A DNA stretch of 64,000 bases. Origin: Pseudomonas sessilinigenes. Its GTDB lineage: Bacteria; Pseudomonadota; Gammaproteobacteria; Pseudomonadales; Pseudomonadaceae. Where the stretch lies: NCBI RefSeq assembly GCF_003850565.1, contig NZ_CP027706.1, forward strand, positions 5,642,001 to 5,706,000. The letters are read 5' to 3'. Below the pieces are notes generated by a model. It searched no databases, was not told where the DNA came from, and saw only the letters and a list, made by a program, of their open reading frames with translations. Every line of letters begins with the position of its first letter. Positions within the stretch are counted from its first letter, which is position 1. The position numbers were made by a program, and so were the translations under genes. Below are positions 54,246 to 62,793 of this stretch, piece after piece.

Positions 54246-55421
54246 CTAGAGTGGGCGACCGATGCCATTGCAGACGTTGGCGTTGCCGATGCTCAAAGGG
54301 CTGGTAGGCGTGAGGAAGGCGTCACGCACTGCGGTTTTCCAGGCGGCGGGTAGACGCGCCAATCGGTTATCACGAATAGCTGCATCGTTGCTTACCAAGG
54401 CGCCGTAATGACGATAAAAGAAACTGCGTATCTGTGAGGTCTGGGTGGCGTCGGCATAGCACTGGCTGAAGAGCATGTTAGTGAAGCCCAGGATCGGGTA
54501 GCCGCTGGCTGGGTACGGGCGCAGGCTCTTGTCGCCAGGGTTGGCGTCGATATTGGCCTGGGAAGTGAAGACCGGAACCCACAGGTTCTGATCTCTGCGC
54601 TCAGCCACCGCAGGTACCGGAACAGTAGCAATGGCATCGGAAATATTGGCCGGAGTTGGCGACACACCATTGACACGGGCGACCTTGGTCGCGTCGCTCA
54701 AGCCTTCCAGTGTCGCGGCGGCGTAGGTTGGCCCGATAAAGGTGATTCTGCCGTCTAATACATACAGTTCCTCCATTATCGCTTCGCTGCTATTGGCTGA
54801 GCGGGCTCCTGCCGGCAGGCCACCCGAATAACTGGACGCGAAATCCGTGGTCACGGCGAAGGTGCCGGTTTCAACGCACTTGGCATTCAGGAAACGGGTG
54901 AACAATTCGGTGCTACCGCTTGCGATATTGGGATAAATCACAGTGATCGGACCTGTGCGCCCCGACTCCTTGATTTGTCTCCAATCATTCACCCGACCTG
55001 AAAATATCCCGCATAGATCATTGGTGCTCAGATCCACCTCGGCACTGCCGGCCTTGTTGAATCGAATGGCAATCGTAGTGGCCGCCGACGGCACCTGGAT
55101 AAGAGGCCCCCAGTCAGCATGGTGAGCCGAGAAATAGTCGCCTACCTCGGAATACTTGAGCTTGGACTCACTCGCTGCCCAATGCACATTCCGATCACTG
55201 GGCAGAGAGCTGAGCAGGCTGTAATCGTTACGCAGGAAAGCCGCTTTGTCCCGCCCGCGGTCCATGCCCAGATAAGGCGCAAAACCTGCCGTCAGGACAC
55301 CCGGCGTCTGGTACAGCTTCGCAGGCAATGTCGAACCACCCCCATTGATATCCGCCTGTGCCTGCTGCATGCACAAGGCTGCGAACAACATCGATGCTAT
55401 CCACCCTTGATGTTTTGGCAT
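54246..55421 (-). CDS. DING-family phosphate-binding/phosphatase-type protein, copy 1
   Basis: A 391-residue protein of the PstS/DING superfamily. The signal peptide ends at QQAQA and the mature chain would begin DINGGGSTLPAKLYQ, the DING signature. Phosphate-binding loops are seen at NKAGSAEVDLSTNDLCGIFS and PNIASGSTELFTRFLNAKC; four or more Cys suggest extracytoplasmic disulfides. In P. aeruginosa a DING protein is secreted by the Hxc type II system in low phosphate, so this may be an Hxc substrate. It lies between copy 2 and pdtA. AAGAGGG precedes ATG 55421 by 6 nt. Confidence 0.9.
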   Translation of the reverse strand: MPKHQGWIASMLFAALCMQQAQADINGGGSTLPAKLYQTPGVLTAGFAPYLGMDRGRDKAAFLRNDYSLLSSLPSDRNVHWAASESKLKYSEVGDYFSAHHADWGPLIQVPSAATTIAIRFNKAGSAEVDLSTNDLCGIFSGRVNDWRQIKESGRTGPITVIYPNIASGSTELFTRFLNAKCVETGTFAVTTDFASSYSGGLPAGARSANSSEAIMEELYVLDGRITFIGPTYAAATLEGLSDATKVARVNGVSPTPANISDAIATVPVPAVAERRDQNLWVPVFTSQANIDANPGDKSLRPYPASGYPILGFTNMLFSQCYADATQTSQIRSFFYRHYGALVSNDAAIRDNRLARLPAAWKTAVRDAFLTPTSPLSIGNANVCNGIGRPL

Positions 55422-55507
55422 GACAAACCCTCTTGTATGACGAGCGTGAAGCAGGCCGGCCAGCGCGCACGCTGTCTGTCCGTGCGCCAGTTCGTCGGGG
55501 CCTGAAT

Positions 55508-55541
55508 GAAAAAATCAGCAACGGTCGAAACCGTTGCTGAT
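55508..55541 (-). terminator. Rho-independent terminator between the two DING genes
   Basis: On the minus strand, ATCAGCAACGG-TTTCG-ACCGTTGCTGAT is an 11-12-bp stem followed by six T. It directly follows DING copy 2, so copy 1 probably has its own promoter or depends on read-through. Confidence 0.9.
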
Positions 55542-55571
55542 CCGGGTGTTGCAGTCAGCTGGGAACCAGCC

Positions 55572-56756
55572 TTACAGCGGACGACCGATGGCGTTGCAAA
55601 CACTGGCCTGGCCAATGTTCAGGTCGCTGGTGGTGGTGAGGAAAGCCTCACGTACAGCGGTTTTCCAGGCATCTGGCAGCGGCACGAAGCGGTTGTTCTT
55701 GATCGCGGTGTCGTTGTTGGACAGAGCGCCGGCACCGTAGTGGCGAGCGAAGAAAGTCCGGACCTGGGAGGTCTGGGTAGCGTCGGCATAGCACTGGCTG
55801 AAGATCAGGTTAGTGAAGCCCAGGATCGGGTAGCCGCTGGTTGGGTACAGGCGCAGGCTCTTGTCGCCAGGGTTGGCGTCGATGTTGGCCTGGGAAGTGA
55901 AGACCGGAACCCACAGGTTCTGGTCGCCACGGCTGGCCACGGCAGGTACTGGAACAGCGCCGATAGCGGACGAAACGTTGGCAGGAGCTGGCGAAACGCC
56001 GGCAACCTTGGCCACCTTGGTCGCATCGTCCAGGCCAGCCAGGCTTGGCGCGGCGTAGTCAGGGCTCATGTAGGTGATGCGACCATCACCAGCGTTCAGC
56101 GCGTCCATCACGCCCTGGCTGGTCACAGCGGCCACGGCACCGGCTGGCAAGCCACCCGAGTAGCTGGAAGCGAAGTTGGTGGTCACGGTGAAGGTGCCGG
56201 TTTCAGCGCACTTGGCGTTCAGGAAGCGGGTGAACAGCTCGGTGGTGCCGCTGCTTTCGTTGCGGTAGACCACGGTGATCGGACCAGTACGGCCGGCACC
56301 AGCGATCTGGCTCCAGTTGTTGACACGGCCCGAGAACACGCCGCACAGGTCGTTGACGCTCAGGTCAACGGCAGCAGTGCCGGCCTTGTTGAATGGAACG
56401 GCAACCGAAGTGGCCACCGAAGGCACTTGGATCAGCTTGCCCCAGGCAGCCTGGTGGGCAGTGACGTAGTTGCCCAGCTCAGTGGTGCTGAGTTTGGAAT
56501 CGCTACCGGCCCAGTGCACGTTCTTGCCGGTGGTGCCGGCCACGAACTTGGTGTAGTCGTTGTTCAGGAAGGCAGCCTTGCCGTTGCCGCTGCCTACGCC
56601 GATGTAGGGAGCGAAACCGGCGGTCAGAACGCCAGCGGTCTGGTACAGCGGTTGTGGCAGGGTAGCGCCACCGCCGTTGATGTCAGCCAGTGCAGCCTGT
56701 GCCGAGCACAGGGCGGCCAGGGTCAGGGATGCCGCGAGAACATTGCGCTTAAACAT
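55572..56756 (-). CDS. DING-family phosphate-binding/phosphatase-type protein, copy 2
   Basis: A 394-residue DING protein. The signal peptide LAASLTLAALCSAQAALA is followed by mature DINGGGATLPQPLYQTAGVL. Ligand loops are SVATSVAVPFNKAGTAAVDL and NESSGTTELFTRFLNAKCAE. Clear similarity to copy 1 over the full length shows tandem duplication. ATG 56756 has AAGGAGA 6 nt upstream; the frame is open further upstream, but that part does not read as protein. A Pho-type half-site CTGTCAC lies about 133 nt upstream. Likely secreted by Hxc and acting in phosphate scavenging. Confidence 0.93.
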   Translation of the reverse strand: MFKRNVLAASLTLAALCSAQAALADINGGGATLPQPLYQTAGVLTAGFAPYIGVGSGNGKAAFLNNDYTKFVAGTTGKNVHWAGSDSKLSTTELGNYVTAHQAAWGKLIQVPSVATSVAVPFNKAGTAAVDLSVNDLCGVFSGRVNNWSQIAGAGRTGPITVVYRNESSGTTELFTRFLNAKCAETGTFTVTTNFASSYSGGLPAGAVAAVTSQGVMDALNAGDGRITYMSPDYAAPSLAGLDDATKVAKVAGVSPAPANVSSAIGAVPVPAVASRGDQNLWVPVFTSQANIDANPGDKSLRLYPTSGYPILGFTNLIFSQCYADATQTSQVRTFFARHYGAGALSNNDTAIKNNRFVPLPDAWKTAVREAFLTTTSDLNIGQASVCNAIGRPL

Positions 56757-56888
56757 GAAGAATCTCCTTTCGTCGTGTTCGTACGTTGGGTGAATAGCTC
56801 TTGCATGACGCCATGGCACTCGGGCCAGAAGCCTTGATCCAGAGGGCTTGATGGGTGAGGCCATGGGGAGAGAAGTTCGCAGCTTCCG

Positions 56889-56906
56889 GTGACAGTTAAA
56901 GGAAAA
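56889..56906 (-). promoter_or_regulatory. Pho-box-like site upstream of DING copy 2
   Basis: On the minus strand, TTTTCCTTTAACTGTCAC has one near-perfect PhoB half-site (CTGTCAC) and a weak one (TTTTCCT), separated by TTAA. It is correctly oriented, about 133-150 nt before the DING copy 2 start. Further CTGTCAC/T half-sites lie at 56984-56990 and 57059-57065 in the same 380-nt interval. Confidence 0.4.
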
Positions 56907-56954
56907 ATGCTCGGGAGAAGCCGGCTGTTTTTGCAAAAGATTCTCGGGTGTTCA

Positions 56955-56976
56955 GGGCCTTTTTTAAGGCCCTTTT
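56955..56976 (+). terminator. Plus-strand hairpin with T run in the hxcS-DING interval
   Basis: GGGCCTT-TTTT-AAGGCCC followed by TTTT reads as a terminator only on the plus strand, where no gene precedes it. On the minus strand it has no U tract. It could end an unseen small RNA or act as a structure in the DING leader. Confidence 0.4.
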
Positions 56977-57120
56977 ACCCAAGGTGACAGCCAGGTTGCA
57001 GACGGTTTCTCCGGCACCAGCGCCAAGCCGTTGCCGGCCGGGCAGGCAAGCCTGGAACATGACAGAACGAGGAACCCGAGGATCCTTATCCTGGGAGTCG
57101 GGAGCGTTAGCACCCGGCTG

Positions 57121-57141
57121 AAAAAAGCTGGCGCCGTCAGC
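57121..57141 (-). terminator. Possible terminator at the end of hxcS
   Basis: On the minus strand AGCTGACGGCGCCAGCTTTTTT contains a short AGCTG/CAGCT stem with T run, overlapping the hxcS stop codon. It would end the hxc operon before the DING genes. Confidence 0.5.
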
Positions 57142-58348
57142 TCACCAGCTGGTTGATCTCGATGATCGGCAGCAGCACCGCCATGACGATCACCAGCACC
57201 ACGCCGCCCATGACCACGATCATCAGCGGCTCCAGCAGCGCGGTCATGCCCATGGCCCGGCGCTCCAGATCGCTGGACAGGGACTGCGCCGCCCGCTCGA
57301 GCATCGGTGGCAAGGCGCCGGTCTTCTCACCGCTGGCGATCAGGTGGATCAACAGCGGCGGAAAGACTTTCTCCACCCGCAGCGCGGCCGCCAGGTTGGC
57401 GCCTTCGCGGACCTTGGCCGTGGCCTCGTTGACGCTGTGGCTCAGGCGGTCGTTGGACAGGGTCTGGCGCGCGGCCTCCAGGGCCCGCAACAATGGCACC
57501 CCGGCCCCGCCGAGGATGGCCAGGGTCGAGGCGAAGCGCGCGGTGTTCAGGCCCAGGACAAAGCGCCCGACCAGTGGCAGGCGCAGGATCCGGCTATGCC
57601 AGTTCAAGCGTGCCTGGGGGTTGCGCAGGTAGATCCGCCAGCCCCAGAACCCGGCCACCAGGGCCGCGAAACACAAGCCGCCCCAGGCGCGGATGAAGTC
57701 ACTGGCGTTGAGCATCGCCAGGGTCAGCCCTGGCAGGTCCTGGCGCGCCTGGGAAAAGGCGCTGACCACCTGGGGCACGACATAGCTCAGGAGGAAGATC
57801 ACGATGCCGATGGACACCAGGCCCACCACCCCGGGATAGATGAAGGCCGTGAGGATCTTGCCCCGCAGGCCGTTACGCTCCTCGATGTAGTCCGCCAGCC
57901 GCTCCATGACCTGGGCCAGGTCGCCGGATTCCTCGCCAGCGGCGATCAGCGCTCGGTAGATCTCCGGAAAATCCCGCGGCCTGGCCGCCAGCGCCTCGGC
58001 CAGGCGCATGCCGCTGCGCACATCGGCGCGCACCGCGCTCAGGGTCTGGGCGATATGCTTGCGCTCGGCCTGCTCCACCGTGGCGCTGAGCGCCGCCTCC
58101 AGCGGCAGGCTGGCGCCCAGCAGGCTGGCCAATTGGCGGGTCGCCCAGGCCAGGTCGTTGTCCGAGAGCCTGGGGCTGAACAGCCCCCCTGCCCCGCCTG
58201 CGCCCTGGTTGCCATCCAGCCGTACGTCCAGGGCCGTCAGGCCCCGGCTGCGCAACGTGGCGAAGGCCGCACCCTGGCTATCGGCCTCCAGGTGCCCGGA
58301 TTCGATCTTGCCGTGGCTGTCGGCGGCTTCGTAGCGATAACGATTCAT
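57137..58348 (-). CDS. hxcS: Type II secretion inner-membrane platform protein GspF (HxcS)
   Basis: A 403-residue GspF of normal length. It has the two repeated T2SF cytoplasmic domains (LASLLGASLPLEAALSATVE; LAILGGAGVPLLRALEAARQ) and three membrane spans, among them GVVGLVSIGIVIFLLSYVVP and the last LMIVVMGGVVLVIVMAVLLP. Its ATG overlaps the hxcR stop (TGATG), showing coupling. It is the last gene of the hxc operon before the DING genes, as in P. aeruginosa. It anchors the pseudopilus assembly platform. Confidence 0.95.
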   Translation of the reverse strand: MNRYRYEAADSHGKIESGHLEADSQGAAFATLRSRGLTALDVRLDGNQGAGGAGGLFSPRLSDNDLAWATRQLASLLGASLPLEAALSATVEQAERKHIAQTLSAVRADVRSGMRLAEALAARPRDFPEIYRALIAAGEESGDLAQVMERLADYIEERNGLRGKILTAFIYPGVVGLVSIGIVIFLLSYVVPQVVSAFSQARQDLPGLTLAMLNASDFIRAWGGLCFAALVAGFWGWRIYLRNPQARLNWHSRILRLPLVGRFVLGLNTARFASTLAILGGAGVPLLRALEAARQTLSNDRLSHSVNEATAKVREGANLAAALRVEKVFPPLLIHLIASGEKTGALPPMLERAAQSLSSDLERRAMGMTALLEPLMIVVMGGVVLVIVMAVLLPIIEINQLVS

Positions 58349-59769
58349 CAGGCGTCCCGTGTCACACGAAGGATTTCTTCCGGCGCGGTGGTGCCGCTGC
58401 GTACCCAGCGCTCACCGTCCTCGCGCATGCTGAACATCCCCGCCCGCCGCGCCGAGGCCCTCAGGGCCTGCTCATCCGCGCCCTGGTGGATCAGGCTGCG
58501 GATGTCATCGTCGATGCAGAACAGTTCGTGGATGCCGGTACGCCCGCTGTAGCCGATATGGTTGCAGGCCGGGCAACCCACCGGGTGCCAGGTACCAGGA
58601 TTGGCGGGATCGGGCGCCTTGCATTGGTTGCACAGCCGGCGCACCAGGCGCTGGGCCAATACCCCGAGCATCGACGACGCCAGGAGGAAGGGTTCGACCC
58701 CCATGTCGATCAGGCGGTTGACCGCCGACACCGCGTCGTTGGTGTGCAGGGTGGCCAGCACCAGGTGCCCGGTGAGGGACGCCTGGACCGCGATCTGTGC
58801 GGTTTCCAGGTCACGGATCTCGCCGATCATGATGATGTCCGGGTCCTGGCGCAGGATGGCGCGCAGAGCCAGGGCGAAGGTCATGTCGATCTTGGCGTTG
58901 ACCTGGATCTGGCTGATACCCGGCAGGTCGTACTCCACCGGGTCCTCCACGGTGAGGATGTTGCTGGTGCTGGCGTCCAGCCGGGCCAGGGCCGCATAGA
59001 GGCTGGTGGTCTTGCCGCTGCCGGTGGGCCCGGTGACCAGGACGATGCCGTGGGGCTGGCGGATCAGGCCGTCGAGCCGGGCCAGCAGTGCCGGGTCCAT
59101 GCCCAGGGTCTCCAGTTGCAGGCGCCCGGCCTGCTTGTCCAGTAAGCGCATCACCACCCGCTCGCCATGGCCGGTGGGCACCGTGGACACGCGGATATCG
59201 ATGGGCCGCCCGGCGACCCGCAAGGCGATCCGGCCGTCCTGGGGCAAGCGTTTCTCGGCGATGTCCAGCTGGGCCATGATCTTGATCCGCGACACCAGGG
59301 CCCCGTGCAGCGCCTTGCGTGGCGAGACCACGTCGCGCAGGGTGCCGTCGACCCGGTAGCGCACCACCGAATGGGTCTCGTAGGGCTCGATATGAATATC
59401 GCTGGCCTCGTCCCGCGCCGCCTGGGTGAGCAAGGCGTTGATCATGCGGATCACCGGCGCGCCATCCTGGGTGTCCAGCAGGTCGGTCACCTCCGGCATA
59501 TCCTGCATCAGCCGGTCCAGGTCGACCTCGTTCTCCGCCGCGCCGACCACTGCCGCGGCGCTGCCGGTGTCGGCATAGGCCGTGGCCAGCAAGCCGTCGA
59601 GCTCGTCGTCGCGGACCCGCTCCAGGCGCGCCGGACCGAATTGGCGCCGGGCCTCGCTGATGGACCAGCCAGGGGTCGAGGCGCACACCAGCAGCACCGC
59701 GCCCTCCTCGTCGTGGCGCAGCAGGATGCGATGGGATTTGGCCCAGGCATAGGGGAGCTGGGAAGTCAT
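58348..59769 (-). CDS. hxcR: Type II secretion ATPase GspE (HxcR)
   Basis: A 473-residue secretion ATPase. The N1E part has [20 protein letters not shown] (Asp/Glu boxes). Walker A is [16 protein letters not shown], Walker B is [14 protein letters not shown], and the His box is [17 protein letters not shown] tetracysteine zinc motif CNQC...CPAC is kept. The true start is ATG 59769; the frame upstream is non-coding in character. It powers Hxc pseudopilus assembly together with HxcS and HxcY. Confidence 0.96.
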   Translation of the reverse strand: MTSQLPYAWAKSHRILLRHDEEGAVLLVCASTPGWSISEARRQFGPARLERVRDDELDGLLATAYADTGSAAAVVGAAENEVDLDRLMQDMPEVTDLLDTQDGAPVIRMINALLTQAARDEASDIHIEPYETHSVVRYRVDGTLRDVVSPRKALHGALVSRIKIMAQLDIAEKRLPQDGRIALRVAGRPIDIRVSTVPTGHGERVVMRLLDKQAGRLQLETLGMDPALLARLDGLIRQPHGIVLVTGPTGSGKTTSLYAALARLDASTSNILTVEDPVEYDLPGISQIQVNAKIDMTFALALRAILRQDPDIIMIGEIRDLETAQIAVQASLTGHLVLATLHTNDAVSAVNRLIDMGVEPFLLASSMLGVLAQRLVRRLCNQCKAPDPANPGTWHPVGCPACNHIGYSGRTGIHELFCIDDDIRSLIHQGADEQALRASARRAGMFSMREDGERWVRSGTTAPEEILRVTRDA

Positions 59770-59836
59770 CGCCAAACCTCCATCCGTCCAGGAATCCCCG
59801 CACGAAGCAGGCCATGACTCGGATCTGGCGCCCGGC

Positions 59837-62227
59837 TCATTGCACTGGCACCGCGTGGATGGTCGCCCGGATGCCCTGGGGCGCGTCCTGCAACGACACC
59901 GGTTGCGCGCCGGGAATGGCCTTGGCCGCCGGAGGTAATTGTGGCATCTGCATGTCCGGCATGGCCCAGCTGTGCTCGGGCTGCAACTGGCCCTGGGCCC
60001 GGCGCATGAAGTCGTAGCGATTGAGGGTGATGCTGCGCCCCGCCCCACTGTCGCGAATGATGTAGGGTCGCAGGAACACCATCAGGTTGGTCTTGTTGAT
60101 GCTGCGCTTCTCGTTGCGAAACAGCGCTCCCAACCCCGGGATGCTCGACAGCCACGGCACGGCATCGTTGCTCTGGCTATAGCCATCCTGCAGCAGTCCG
60201 CCGAGCACCATGATCTGCCCGTCGTCGAGCAGGATGCTGGTGTCGATCGCGCGCTTCTGGGTGACCGTGCCGGCCGCCACCGAAGCCCGGGCATCGATGC
60301 TGCTGACCTCCTGGTAGATGTCCAGCTTGACCGTGCCGCCCTCGGAAATCTGCGGCCGCACATTGAGCTTGAGCCCCACCTCCTCGCGCTGCACCGTCTG
60401 GAACGGATTGTTGCTGTTGCCACCGCCGCCGGTGACATAGCTGCCGGTGACGAAGGGGATGGTCTGGCCGACAAAAATGCTCGCGGCCTCGTTGTCCAGG
60501 GTCAGAAGGTTCGGCGTCGACAGCACGTTGGAGCCGCCCTTGCTCTTGAGCGCCCGGGCCAGGACCTTGAGGTCCAGGACCTTGCCGATCCCCGGGATGT
60601 CCACGGTGCCATTGACCACGCCGATGTTCAGGCCCTTGGGCAACACGTCGATGCTGGTCTTGCTGCCCGGGTTGCCCACCACGCCGCTGCCGCCGAGGTT
60701 GACCCCGCCAAAACCACCCTTGCCCCCCAGGTTGCCGGCCTGCCACTGCACGCCGAATTCGTTGGCATCGTCTTCATTGACCTCGACGATCAGGCTCTCG
60801 ATCACCACCTGGGCCCGGCGCTGGTCCAGTTGGTCGATCACTTCCCGCAGGTTGCGATACAGCGGGTCCGGCGCGGAAATCAACAGGGTGTTGGTGGTGG
60901 CGTCGGCCTGGATGGTCACGCCACCGGCGCTGAAGGCGGTGTTCTGGTCGTTCTGCTGGCCATTGCTACCCAGGCCGCTGCTAGTGCTGCCGCCCTGGCC
61001 ATAACCCTTGCTACTGCTACTGCTGTTACCCAGGCTGGAGCTGGTGCTGGCGCCGCTGGTGCTGCCCGCCTGGCTACTGCCTTGGCTGGCGCCGGTGCCG
61101 CCGCCCATGCCGCTGAGCATGGCCCGGGCGCCATCGTTGCTGGAGCTGTCGCTTTCCCCGGTGAGCAGGCCGCGCAGGGCCTGGGCCAGCTTGCCGGCCT
61201 GGGCATTGCGCAGGTACACCACGTGCAGATTGCTGGGGTTGCTCTGGGCGTTGTCCAGCTTGTAGATCAGGTTGCGCGCAAGCTCGGTGCGCTCGGGGCT
61301 GCCGGCGCGGATGATGATGGAGTTGGAACGCGGATCGCCGATCACGCTGATCTTCTGGGTCTGGTCGCTGCCCTGGGTCTCCAGCAACTCGGAGACCATG
61401 GTGGCGATGTCCACGGCGATTCCGTTCTGCACCGCCACCACATCGGTGTCGATGGCGCTCGGGGTGTCGATGCCACTGATGATCTGCGCCACCCGCTGCA
61501 GGTTCTCGGCGTAATCGGTGACCACGATGGTGTTGTTGCCCGGATAGGCATTGATCGGGTTGTTGGGCGAAACGATCGGCCGCAGCACCGGGATCAGGTT
61601 CACCGCGTTTTCGTACTGCAGGCGGAAGGTGCGGGTCAGCATGCCGTTGCCCGCCGGCTTGTCGGCGCTGTAGATCGGTCCGCCCAGCAGCTTGGCATCG
61701 GCCTCGGGCACCACCTGGGCCACGCCGCCGACATCGACCACGCTGAAGCCTTGCATGCGCAGGGCCGCCAGCAACATGTCATAGGCCTGGTGCGCGGGCA
61801 CCTGGCCTTCGCTGACCAGGGTCAGGTTGCCCTTGACCCTGGGGTCCACCAGGAACTGTTGGCCGGTGGAACGGGACAAGGCCCGCACCACGGCCTGGAT
61901 ATCGGCCTCGACGAAGTTCAACTGCACCGGCTGGTCGCCCAGGGGATTGCGCGGCACGCTGGTGCTACGCGAAGCCCCCGAGGCCCGGTTGCTGGTGACC
62001 GGATGCACGACCTTGGGACGCTGGGCCTGTTGCGCTTGCAAGCGCTGGCGGTCAGCCAGGACATCGCCACCACGCCGGGTATCGGCCAGGGGTTGGCCCA
62101 GTTCACTGTCCACCAGCAAGGGCGGTGGCGTGGTGGATTGGGTATTGCTGCAAGCCCCCAGCGCCAGCAGCAGGAAAGGTGCAGCCTTGCGACACTGGCG
62201 CACGTAGATGGAACCTGACCACTTCAT
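59837..62227 (-). CDS. hxcQ: Type II secretion liposecretin GspD (HxcQ)
   Basis: A 796-residue secretin. The signal is a lipoprotein one: [16 protein letters not shown], with Cys as the lipid-attachment residue. This fits the self-piloting HxcQ liposecretin described in P. aeruginosa. N domains ([20 protein letters not shown]) are followed by a long Gly/Ser linker in N3 ([20 protein letters not shown] and more). The secretin core has [35 protein letters not shown] and [15 protein letters not shown]. Its ATG overlaps the hxcZ stop (ATGA). Confidence 0.96.
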   Translation of the reverse strand: MKWSGSIYVRQCRKAAPFLLLALGACSNTQSTTPPPLLVDSELGQPLADTRRGGDVLADRQRLQAQQAQRPKVVHPVTSNRASGASRSTSVPRNPLGDQPVQLNFVEADIQAVVRALSRSTGQQFLVDPRVKGNLTLVSEGQVPAHQAYDMLLAALRMQGFSVVDVGGVAQVVPEADAKLLGGPIYSADKPAGNGMLTRTFRLQYENAVNLIPVLRPIVSPNNPINAYPGNNTIVVTDYAENLQRVAQIISGIDTPSAIDTDVVAVQNGIAVDIATMVSELLETQGSDQTQKISVIGDPRSNSIIIRAGSPERTELARNLIYKLDNAQSNPSNLHVVYLRNAQAGKLAQALRGLLTGESDSSSNDGARAMLSGMGGGTGASQGSSQAGSTSGASTSSSLGNSSSSSKGYGQGGSTSSGLGSNGQQNDQNTAFSAGGVTIQADATTNTLLISAPDPLYRNLREVIDQLDQRRAQVVIESLIVEVNEDDANEFGVQWQAGNLGGKGGFGGVNLGGSGVVGNPGSKTSIDVLPKGLNIGVVNGTVDIPGIGKVLDLKVLARALKSKGGSNVLSTPNLLTLDNEAASIFVGQTIPFVTGSYVTGGGGNSNNPFQTVQREEVGLKLNVRPQISEGGTVKLDIYQEVSSIDARASVAAGTVTQKRAIDTSILLDDGQIMVLGGLLQDGYSQSNDAVPWLSSIPGLGALFRNEKRSINKTNLMVFLRPYIIRDSGAGRSITLNRYDFMRRAQGQLQPEHSWAMPDMQMPQLPPAAKAIPGAQPVSLQDAPQGIRATIHAVPVQ

Positions 62228-62793
62228 GAAGCTTCCTTAGCGCCCTGCGCCTGATCCATGCGAACGGTCCCGGACAGTGTGCCTGCCGAGTCATCGGCGG
62301 CGGCCTCGGCTGCGCGTTGCAGACGAGCCTCCACCACCTGCAGTGAAAGCTGCCGGGGAGCCCCTAGCAGCCAGCCGACCACAGCATCTGCCGGGGCCTG
62401 CTCAAAGGTCAGCCGCCAGCTCTCGGGGCCGGCTTCATCAGGTTGTTGCAACTGGTAGCGATCCTTCAGGCCGGCCTGGTCCAGGGTCTGGCGCAAGGAC
62501 TGCTCAAGGCTCCCCCCGGCGCTATCGCCAGCGCCTGGCGCGACTTCATGCAGCAGTACCTCCAGGGCCTCGGCCTGGGAGCGCAGCTTGGGCGTCTCGG
62601 CCTGCCAGTATTCGATCTTGCGCAGCGGCGGCTGGATCAACAGCAACCACAACAACAAGGCCAGCAGCCCCGCGGCAGTGCCGGCCAGCAAGCGTTTCTC
62701 CCGCAGGGCCAGGCCATTCCAATGGCCCAGGGCCTGGGCCTGCAGGCGCGACCAGCGCGCCCGGTACGGTGCCAGCATGGCCTTACTCATCAT
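62224..62793 (-). CDS. hxcZ: Type II secretion protein GspM (HxcZ)
   Basis: A 189-residue bitopic inner-membrane protein. A cytoplasmic N-terminus (ARWSRLQAQALGHWNGLALR), one span (LLAGTAAGLLALLLWLLLIQ) and a periplasmic ferredoxin-like domain with TFEQAPADAVVGWLLGAPRQ match GspM. The start is ATG 62793 or 62790, inside the end of hxcY (11-nt overlap); the longer open frame upstream belongs to a shadow of hxcY. It pairs with HxcY in the platform. Confidence 0.88.
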   Translation of the reverse strand: MMSKAMLAPYRARWSRLQAQALGHWNGLALREKRLLAGTAAGLLALLLWLLLIQPPLRKIEYWQAETPKLRSQAEALEVLLHEVAPGAGDSAGGSLEQSLRQTLDQAGLKDRYQLQQPDEAGPESWRLTFEQAPADAVVGWLLGAPRQLSLQVVEARLQRAAEAAADDSAGTLSGTVRMDQAQGAKEAS

